Below, in pieces: positions 57,871-64,000 of a stretch of DNA of 64,000 bases. The notes beneath the pieces were generated by a model that was not told the origin of the DNA, did not search any database, and saw only the letters and a list, made by a program, of their open reading frames with translations. Each line of letters starts with the position of its first letter. Positions within the stretch are counted from its first letter, which is position 1. The position numbers and the translations under genes were made by a program. The stretch comes from Actinomycetota bacterium (GTDB taxonomy: Bacteria > Actinomycetota > Thermoleophilia > RBG-16-64-13), in NCBI GenBank assembly GCA_016278725.1, contig JADQBG010000009.1:124001-188000 (forward strand), in the 5' to 3' direction.

Positions 57871-60724
57871 GACGGATGCCGACACGAGAATGCGCCGGAT
57901 GATGAAAGACCTCGCCCATCCCATCGAGATCCAGGGCAAGTGGGCCCAGATCGACGCACGGGCCAAGAGAGACCGACAAAGGCTGCGCGTGGTGCAGGCG
58001 ACGGCGTTGGCGGCCGGCGTGCTGGTCCTCGTGGCCTTCGGCGCCTGGGCGGTCGATTTCTTAACCCAGCCCGATCTGATCGTGATCGACGACCGGGCGG
58101 TGGACGAGGTCGGGGAAGACGGAGTCCGGCCGGATACTAGTGCGGTCGGCAACCCTGTCTCCCTCAAGAGAGGCGAACCCCTCCCTCTTCCACCGGGTGC
58201 CGAGCGCGTGGTGGGCTTTGACTCACGAGGGATCTGGGTGGCCGAGGAGGGCCGATTCGCCATCAACGAGGTGCCGAGCGCGGCCTTGTTCGCGGCGAGC
58301 GCAGATGCTTCGTTGGTTGCTTATGCCGCCGCCGGGCCCAGGGAGCCGGTCGTACTCTGGACCGGGGTGAGCGCCAGCGGCGGGGGCAGCGAGGTCGTCG
58401 TCGAAGCGGGCGAGGAATATCAGCTCGTGGGCCTTTCGGTGTCTCCCCGCAGTTTGCACGTTCTGGTCGATCGGGTGGAGCAGCCCGATCCTTCACTGGA
58501 TGGGGGCAGACATCACCTCTATTTGGTGGAGCGCACGGGTCAGGGACTCGAGACAAGAGAACTGGCGGACGTCCCTGACCTGAGAGCTATAGCCCGCTAC
58601 GTCTGGAGCGCCGACGGGCAGAGCCTCTACCTAACCGAAGGAGAGTACGGGGGAGCCGACCCCAACCGAGTCTTCCGCCTTGACGTCGAGGACGGCCGGG
58701 TGGAGCAGGTCGAGGGACTCGCCGAGGTCCTCGCAGCAGGCCCGAATGGAGAGTTGGCGGGCGTCCGTCACGAGGAAGGTCTGCTCACGCCCGTGCTTCG
58801 CCGCGCAGGTGGCGAAGACCCCCTTGGCGAGCTCGCGGCCTACCGGGGGAGGTTCGGCAGGTTGGAGACCGCTCTTTTCCGAGAAGACGGCCGGCTGACC
58901 TTCGTCGAGGACCGCGGCGCTTGGGGAGAGGATGACGTCATCTGGCAGTTACGCTCGGCGTCTTCGGATCGTGCACGAAGGGTGGCCCGTACTCCTTCCG
59001 TCGCTGCCCTTTACGGCAGCAGCGCCGCCTCGCCCATGCTTTGGTTCTCCTCTGCGCATGCACCCGGTTCGCCGTCCAGCGAGGTCCACTCGATCTCCTG
59101 GGAAGGCGACCCGGCAGGCGACGAGGAGGGAGAGCCCGCCGACTCCAAGGGCGTGGCCTATCCGGGGACCGTGCTCGCCATCAGCCCACCGCCCGTGGGA
59201 GTGGCTCATCCCACTCTTGACGACGAGGAATACGTCGGCGGCGTCGACTACAGCTTCGGGGGGCTCTGGGCGGGGAATGTGGAGACGTTGCCCGAGCGGC
59301 CGAAGTCGCTGCCGCCGGAGTTTTGGGAGGAGCCTCAGGGCTCGGCAGAGACCGAGGGGGACCAGCCGCTGTGGATCTTCGCCAACGAACTCACCGCCGA
59401 CGAACTCGAGGCGGGGATTGAACGGACGGAGCAGGAAGAGCGGGTCGCCGTCGTCTACGGGGCGACGAAGCAGTTCATCGAGTCGCGACAGATCACCGGT
59501 CTGGCCTCATACGAGGAACTCGAACAAATGCCTCCGGATCTGACCAGCGAGCCTTTCGTGGTGAAGAAGGCGGGACGCGACGGAGAGCCGTGGTGGGTGA
59601 CGAGTTGGGCCAACACCGCGAACTCCGGCTTCGGCGAAGGCGATCTGGGTAAGCAGCGCATCACTTACCTCGCGCTGGCGGCGTTCACGCTGGGCCGCAC
59701 CGACCTGATGGAGGGAAATGACCCCACTATTAGTGGCCCGGCCCCGAGGCCTCTCCCTGTAGGCGAGGTGGTTCTCGCGGTTACCTCGCTTGTCTCAGAT
59801 CTCGAGTCGATTACCGGACGCGTCGGCTTTGTCGAATCAACTACCGAGGAAGGCGAGGCCGACTCCGAGCAGAATTATCGCCTTGGTTTTGTGATCCGAC
59901 TACCAGCGCCGGCAGGGGGTGACGAGGAGGACGCCAAGATATCTCTGCAGTTCATGAGCGCCCCGCCCGCGGTTTCCTATCCGGGGCCGTTTCAACCGAT
60001 CTTCGGGGAAGGTGGCATCCGCCCCTTCGGCCGGTTCGCCACGGGGGTCGGAACGCCGGGATTCGTGCAGGCCATTGTGCCGGGAGCATCCTCCTTTCAG
60101 GCGGCGCTACTCACGACGAAGGGCATCGAGATAAACGTTCACACCAGCGCTTTGCCGGCTTTCCTGACCGTGGACATTCTTACGATGCTGGCCCAGGACC
60201 TGACGCGGTCCTTGGGGGGCATCGACGAGGCCCGCGAGCCACTCCTTCCTGGAAGCGAGTACAGCTTCGATGGGCTGTGGTCTGGCAACTTCGATGTCGT
60301 GCCCAGGGAAACCGAGAGGCTGCCGGCGGCGTTCTTTGAGCAACCGGAGAAGGTCGCGGAGCCGGACAATGGAGTGCTGTGGCTTTTTGCGGACGAAGTG
60401 AGCGAGGCGGAGATAGTGACCCTTCTGGGTCAGGCCGGCGAGAAGCGAATCGTCGTTCTGGTAAACCCGTCGGCTGAGGTGCAGGCGCTGGGGATGGATG
60501 CAGCCCGTGGCGGCGGTGACACGGCGGCCATGCCGGTCTTGGTTAGCAGTCAGGAGGCGGATGGGAGTGGCTTGGACTGGAGGCTTTCATGGATACCAGA
60601 GGTGTCAAAGAAGCCCGCGGACGAGCCCACGAAACTTAGTCTGTATGAGCTGCTCGTGAATCTGACCACTCCGGCTCTAGATTCCACAGCCTCTACCGCT
60701 ACCTCGGTGTTGTCCGCGCCATGA
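57863..60724 (+). CDS. Membrane anti-sigma-like protein with two G-x-W-x-G-N domains, module 4
   Basis: 953 residues: cytoplasmic 1-41 (G-K-W-A-Q-I-D-A-R-A-K-R-D-R), helix 42-66, motif D-L-I-V-I-D-D at 71-77, then a propeller-like region with repeated W-x-x-D-G-Q-S-L-Y-L-T-E-like blades (about 110-400). From about 465 comes G-L-W-A-G-N-V-E-T-L-P-E-R-P ... P-L-W-I-F-A-N-E-L, and from about 804 G-L-W-S-G-N-F-D-V-V-P ... V-L-W-L-F-A-D-E-V. The same domain is in the lipoprotein at 52962. Presumed anti-sigma/sensor of module 4. Confidence 0.7.
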   Translation: MSRTDADTRMRRMMKDLAHPIEIQGKWAQIDARAKRDRQRLRVVQATALAAGVLVLVAFGAWAVDFLTQPDLIVIDDRAVDEVGEDGVRPDTSAVGNPVSLKRGEPLPLPPGAERVVGFDSRGIWVAEEGRFAINEVPSAALFAASADASLVAYAAAGPREPVVLWTGVSASGGGSEVVVEAGEEYQLVGLSVSPRSLHVLVDRVEQPDPSLDGGRHHLYLVERTGQGLETRELADVPDLRAIARYVWSADGQSLYLTEGEYGGADPNRVFRLDVEDGRVEQVEGLAEVLAAGPNGELAGVRHEEGLLTPVLRRAGGEDPLGELAAYRGRFGRLETALFREDGRLTFVEDRGAWGEDDVIWQLRSASSDRARRVARTPSVAALYGSSAASPMLWFSSAHAPGSPSSEVHSISWEGDPAGDEEGEPADSKGVAYPGTVLAISPPPVGVAHPTLDDEEYVGGVDYSFGGLWAGNVETLPERPKSLPPEFWEEPQGSAETEGDQPLWIFANELTADELEAGIERTEQEERVAVVYGATKQFIESRQITGLASYEELEQMPPDLTSEPFVVKKAGRDGEPWWVTSWANTANSGFGEGDLGKQRITYLALAAFTLGRTDLMEGNDPTISGPAPRPLPVGEVVLAVTSLVSDLESITGRVGFVESTTEEGEADSEQNYRLGFVIRLPAPAGGDEEDAKISLQFMSAPPAVSYPGPFQPIFGEGGIRPFGRFATGVGTPGFVQAIVPGASSFQAALLTTKGIEINVHTSALPAFLTVDILTMLAQDLTRSLGGIDEAREPLLPGSEYSFDGLWSGNFDVVPRETERLPAAFFEQPEKVAEPDNGVLWLFADEVSEAEIVTLLGQAGEKRIVVLVNPSAEVQALGMDAARGGGDTAAMPVLVSSQEADGSGLDWRLSWIPEVSKKPADEPTKLSLYELLVNLTTPALDSTASTATSVLSAP

Positions 60725-60847
60725 ATGGCTCGGGAATTGGAGACGGCTTCATCAGTCTTTGGTTGGATTGAGCCTGCCGCAAACGCAGTCATACTCGATA
60801 CATGAAAGTGGCACGACTGGAGAGGAGGGGCTGGTATCATCCGTCGC

Positions 60848-61060
60848 ATGGCTGTACCTCGCATCGACATTGAGAAACTGAGTCCCGAAGAACGCCTGCA
60901 GCTGATTGAGGACCTCTGGGAGAGTCTGCGGGCGCGGCCCGAGACCGTACCCGTGACCGACGGGCAGCGTGCTGAACTGGATCAACGCCTTGATGCACTC
61001 GACCGCGGTGAGGGACGGCTCGTGTCTTGGGACGAAGCCAAGCGGCAGCTTCGCGACTAA
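60848..61060 (+). CDS. Addiction-module antitoxin (PF09720-like)
   Basis: 70 residues: K-L-S-P-E-E-R-L-Q-L-I-E-D-L-W-E-S-L, then R-L-D-A-L-D-R-G-E-G-R-L-V-S-W-D-E-A-K, the short acidic antitoxins paired with RelE/ParE toxins. TATCAT ends 7 nt before the ATG (possible leaderless start). Confidence 0.88.
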   Translation: MAVPRIDIEKLSPEERLQLIEDLWESLRARPETVPVTDGQRAELDQRLDALDRGEGRLVSWDEAKRQLRD

Positions 61061-61064
61061 TCCC

Positions 61065-61331
61065 GTGGAGCGAGTCTGGTTTCTCGACCAGGCCGTCCAT
61101 GACCTCGAGTCGGCACGTGCTTGGTATGAGAGGCAACGCGAGGGGCTTGGGAATGAGTACCTGGGAGCGGTCGATGACGCGCTGGAAAGGGTCACAGCCT
61201 TTTCCCGCGCACATCCCTTCTCCCACCGTGGGACGCGCCGGATTCTGCTCCACCGCTTTCCCTATGCCCTTTACTATCGCGAATTGGCGGAATGGGTTTG
61301 CTCGCATTTAGCCGACGAGGGAGGGAGATGA
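61065..61331 (+). CDS. ParE/RelE-type toxin with altered C-terminus
   Basis: 88 residues with GTG start: A-V-H-D-L-E-S-A-R-A-W-Y-E-R-Q-R-E-G-L-G, F-P-Y-A-L-Y-Y-R-E-L. After this the usual hydrophobic strand and basic H-x-x-R-D/R-P end are replaced by A-E-W-V-C-S-H-L-A-D; a more family-like G-L-L-A-F-S-R-R-G-R lies in another frame, so a late frameshift is likely. Ends ATGA-coupled to the next lipoprotein. Confidence 0.7.
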   Translation: MERVWFLDQAVHDLESARAWYERQREGLGNEYLGAVDDALERVTAFSRAHPFSHRGTRRILLHRFPYALYYRELAEWVCSHLADEGGR

Positions 61332-63043
61332 ACGGCGGCAGCGGCAAGGCAGGGATGAGCAAGCGATCGACGGAGGCGCAGCGGCGACTCATGGCCGACG
61401 ACGCTCGTCGTGACCGAGAGCGGCGTGACCGCCGGCGCGGGCGCGCGCACAGTCAACGAGGCGGCCTCCTGCTCCTCGGACTGCTCCTACTGGCGCTGCT
61501 TCTCGTTGTCATCCTGCTTCTGGCTTCCGGCTGCGGCTCGGGGGAAGAGCCGGTCTCGGGTTCGGAGCCCGACCAGGGCCGAGTCGATGGTGAGGGCCTT
61601 CCCGCTCAAATCTCAATCGTCGGATACGGTGAGGTTATCGAGGCCACCTCCGAGGACGACCATAATCCTGGCTCGGACATTCGTCATCGCGACCGAGACT
61701 TGATCGACCCTCACGGTGAGCGCGCCCGGCACGAACTCAACGGGGAGCTCGAGACCATGCGAGGGGTCACAGTTTACGGTCCTACGGCCGGGGCCACTTT
61801 TGAGCCCCGAAGCCTGCAGGTCCTCGACGTCTGGAGCTACCAGAATTGGAGAGAGGAGACGGACGACCCACTGACGCGGCTTCTCTTCGACCGGCTTCCC
61901 GCCGAACATCAGGGTGAGGCTGAGTTCGAGGGTCGCACGGTTGAGGTCTGGACGGCGGAACTGACGTTTGACTTAGCGCCTGCTGAGGAGTCCCTAACCC
62001 TTTCTGTGAGGTCTTACGTCGACCCGGATACCGGCTTCCGTCTGCGCGACGAGTGGACCGCTTATCCCACGGGAGACGAGGGGGCTTTGGACTGGCGGGT
62101 GCTGGAGTTGACGCCCGAGCTGGACCAGCTCCTCGAGCCCGACCACGTGGATGCCGAAGCACAGACTTTGCGCGAGGAGCGAAGGCGGTTGATCGCCGGG
62201 CTCAGCTTTGAGGTCTATGAACTGCCTCCAGAGTACCTCGACCTTAAGCTCGTGCGGATGCTACCCGTCGGCGACTGGCAGGGGGTGGAACTGCACTACG
62301 CGTCGGCTTCTGGGGTCTCTGATGTAGGTTTCCTAGCGGAGGAGGCGGTCGTCCTGCACTCGCTCAGTCCCGACCTCTTCCCCAACTATCCCGAGCCCCC
62401 GCACGATCTCCAGGGTTTTTGGATGGTGGCCGAGGGCGAGAAGCTGGAACACGGCTCGATCGGGGAGACCGGCGTTTCAATTCGGCTCCGGACCGAGGTA
62501 GCATCGGCCGAACCAGGGGAACTGCGCCAGGCGCTTGTGGTGTTCGGTGGGGAGGGACCGGGGGAGAAGCCTGCTTCCACTGCGCCGCCGCCCGTTGACC
62601 AACCGTCGGACCCGTACCTCCGCCCGCACGAGGTCGGCGAGCGCGTCCTTGCCCTAGTTCCCGAGTCCGGGCTCCAGGTGAAGAAGGCCACTTTCGCGCC
62701 CCTGGCGGCCGCGGGTCCCCGATTGTCCGAAATCGAACTCTCACCCCCTGGGGCGCTTCGGGCGAGCGTGACGATTCGCCTCCAGTGGCATATCCCGGAG
62801 AGGAATCTCGAATCCATTGTCCGTGGACTCGGTTACGAGCCAACCACTCTCACCGGTGCTATTGACGCCGTACGGCGTGAGGACACGCACTCCTTCCAGC
62901 TGATCGCCCTTAGCCCGGGCCGCACGACGGTGAACTTGAGCGGGCCCGGTCCTGAGAATGCGGAGGAGAACGGGGGCTTGGACGAGGCGCATATGCGCAA
63001 AATGGTCGAGGAGATCTTGGTCATGCTGCAGGCGAAGGGGTAG
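61328..63043 (+). CDS. Large lipoprotein, family C
   Basis: 571 residues. Long Arg/Asp-rich cytoplasmic start (residues 1-45), hydrophobic stretch, lipobox L-L-A-S-G-C-G (Cys69). The mature part has several beta-rich blocks; the C-terminal one (V-G-E-R-V-L-A-L-V-P-E-S-G) resembles the terminal domains of the SLH and module proteins. GAGGGAG precedes the ATG, which overlaps the ParE stop. A start at 61355 is an alternative. Confidence 0.68.
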   Translation: MNGGSGKAGMSKRSTEAQRRLMADDARRDRERRDRRRGRAHSQRGGLLLLGLLLLALLLVVILLLASGCGSGEEPVSGSEPDQGRVDGEGLPAQISIVGYGEVIEATSEDDHNPGSDIRHRDRDLIDPHGERARHELNGELETMRGVTVYGPTAGATFEPRSLQVLDVWSYQNWREETDDPLTRLLFDRLPAEHQGEAEFEGRTVEVWTAELTFDLAPAEESLTLSVRSYVDPDTGFRLRDEWTAYPTGDEGALDWRVLELTPELDQLLEPDHVDAEAQTLREERRRLIAGLSFEVYELPPEYLDLKLVRMLPVGDWQGVELHYASASGVSDVGFLAEEAVVLHSLSPDLFPNYPEPPHDLQGFWMVAEGEKLEHGSIGETGVSIRLRTEVASAEPGELRQALVVFGGEGPGEKPASTAPPPVDQPSDPYLRPHEVGERVLALVPESGLQVKKATFAPLAAAGPRLSEIELSPPGALRASVTIRLQWHIPERNLESIVRGLGYEPTTLTGAIDAVRREDTHSFQLIALSPGRTTVNLSGPGPENAEENGGLDEAHMRKMVEEILVMLQAKG

Positions 63044-63076
63044 GAGTGAGGGCTTTTCTTCGATCTTTGGTTTTTA

Positions 63077-63104
63077 TTGATCAGCAAATTGAACTCGTTA
63101 TATT
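63077..63104 (+). promoter_or_regulatory. Promoter of the MazE-like gene
   Basis: TTGATC, a 16-nt spacer and TATATT. Only 6 nt separate the -10 box from the ATG, so the mRNA is probably leaderless. Confidence 0.7.
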
Positions 63105-63110
63105 CGCGAT

Positions 63111-63347
63111 ATGAAGACCTCCTTTTCCATTCCTGACGACCTATTCGAGCGGGCCGAACGGTTGGCCAAGAAGATGAACCACTCCCGGAGCGAGCTCTAC
63201 AGTCGGGCGGTCGCGGAGTACGTGGCTCGGCACAGCGCTGATGAGGTCACGGAAGCCCTGAATGCGGCGCTGGAGGAGATCGATCAGTCCGAGGAGGGTT
63301 TTACGCGCGAGGCCTCGATCGGGCTCCTGAGGCGAACCGACTGGTGA
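63111..63347 (+). CDS. MazE/RHH-type antitoxin, orphan
   Basis: 78 residues: M-K-T-S-F-S-I-P-D-D-L-F-E-R-A-E-R-L-A, then MNHSRSELYSRAVAEYVARH, the RHH MazE group; C-terminal E-A-S-I-G-L-L-R-R-T-D-W. A mazF gene would be expected to overlap the stop, but none follows. Confidence 0.85.
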   Translation: MKTSFSIPDDLFERAERLAKKMNHSRSELYSRAVAEYVARHSADEVTEALNAALEEIDQSEEGFTREASIGLLRRTDW

Positions 63348-63424
63348 ACGCCGCTCGCTGTGCCCGAAGCAGGCTTGGGTTGGGTAAGGTGGGAGCAGTG
63401 AGCAAAGTCACGCCAGGAGGCAAG

Positions 63425-64000
63425 ATGCGGAGACGAGCGGGCGAGGCGAGCGCCCAGCGGCTGCCGGGATTTGCCGGCTTAGCGCTGCTCGCCGCGCTGC
63501 TGGTAACCGTAGAGGTCGTGATTGCTCAATCGACCGCCGCGGAGCGCCATACCCTGATGAGCACCGCCATCACCGTGGACCTGGCCCTTGGGTTCCCGCT
63601 GCTGGCGTACCTGCTCCTGGTCCGTCGCGGCCGCTTCGGCCTGCTGGTCCTGGTGCCTTTCCTGCTCGTGGGGGCGCTCGTCGCCCGGCTGGTGGCCCCG
63701 CAGCCGGACAATCCTGTCATGAACTTCTTGGAGTTGGCGCTGCCCGCGCTCGAACTGGGCGTGATCGCCGTGGGCATCTGGAAGCTCCGGCGTCTGCTCG
63801 CCGCCTACCGTCTGGCGAGGCCCACTCAGCCTTACCCCTTCGATGCCTTCCGTCTATCGGTTGAAAGGGTCTTCGGCAGATCCGGGGTCGCGCGCGCCGG
63901 CACGATGGAAGCCGCGTTCCTGGCCTTCGGGTTGGGCGGCTGGAGGCGGATCCGTCCCGAAGAGGGCTACGAAGCCTTCCCCACGCACCGACGGGCGGGC
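63425..64000 (+). CDS. Polytopic membrane protein, runs off the window
   Basis: 192 codons, open at the right edge. Basic start, then about four hydrophobic helices (FAGLALLAALLVTVEVVIAQ; L-G-F-P-L-L-A-Y-L-L-L; LLVLVPFLLVGALVARLVA; A-L-P-A-L-E-L-G-V-I-A-V-G) before a soluble segment. AGGAGG lies 5 nt before the ATG; a GTG at 63401 is in frame. Not recognised. Confidence 0.7.
   Translation, partial: MRRRAGEASAQRLPGFAGLALLAALLVTVEVVIAQSTAAERHTLMSTAITVDLALGFPLLAYLLLVRRGRFGLLVLVPFLLVGALVARLVAPQPDNPVMNFLELALPALELGVIAVGIWKLRRLLAAYRLARPTQPYPFDAFRLSVERVFGRSGVARAGTMEAAFLAFGLGGWRRIRPEEGYEAFPTHRRAG

Noticed and set aside
28751-63043. Prophage or integron origin for the island
   Set aside because: No integrase, capsid, terminase or attC-like repeats were seen.

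Overview
The window is a GC-rich bacterial chromosome segment. GTG starts are frequent, genes often overlap at ATGA/GTGA, several genes look leaderless (a TANNNT box 6-7 nt before the start), and many lipoproteins and SigE-like ECF sigma factors are present. With the PFL/ACT pair, VanW-type and DUF2277 proteins, this fits a deep-branching Actinomycetota; Chloroflexota cannot be excluded. There are no rRNA or tRNA genes, no CRISPR array and no recognisable prophage or insertion sequence.

1-23.4 kb is mostly metabolism and transport. It holds a glycosyltransferase running off the left edge, a scar where a thioredoxin-reductase fragment meets a GH15 fragment head to head, a MarR/MFS pair, a Kef-type antiporter, an aldo-keto reductase/ABC exporter operon, a methyltransferase, a VanW protein, a BenE/MFS pair, two paralogous double-NTF2 (SnoaL-like) proteins, a lipoprotein, a Vps62-like gene split by a frame change, an ACT/PFL pair and a DUF2769 protein.

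23.4-25.9 kb (minus strand) is the most striking region: three genes, dsrE-like, ArsR-GcvH-like fusion, tsoY-like. The first and third are each interrupted by one in-frame TGA. In the DsrE-like protein the TGA replaces the first Cys of a CxxC motif (giving U-G-S-C). In the TsoY-like protein it lies just before a well-formed 58-residue membrane C-terminus. Both TGAs are followed at the right distance by a perfect hairpin with GGUCU in its loop, the loop I recall from the E. coli fdhF SECIS. I read this as a two-selenoprotein sulfur/selenium operon with its own ArsR-type regulator and a lipoate-carrier-like domain.

26-64 kb is accessory. It contains four modules, each an ECF sigma gene overlapped or closely followed by a large single-pass membrane protein (presumed anti-sigma/sensor). 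All four sigma genes have the same upstream motif (TGTCAAyC, about 17 nt, GTGT), and all four membrane proteins carry a V-I-x-D-D-like motif just outside the membrane. Between them lie families of related lipoproteins, an envelope operon with a DUF2339 protein, an SLH surface protein behind a G9-containing promoter, and about 16 toxin-antitoxin loci. Several of those have a deleted or frameshifted toxin beside an intact antitoxin. The picture is an expanding, decaying island of envelope-sensing sigma modules interleaved with addiction modules.
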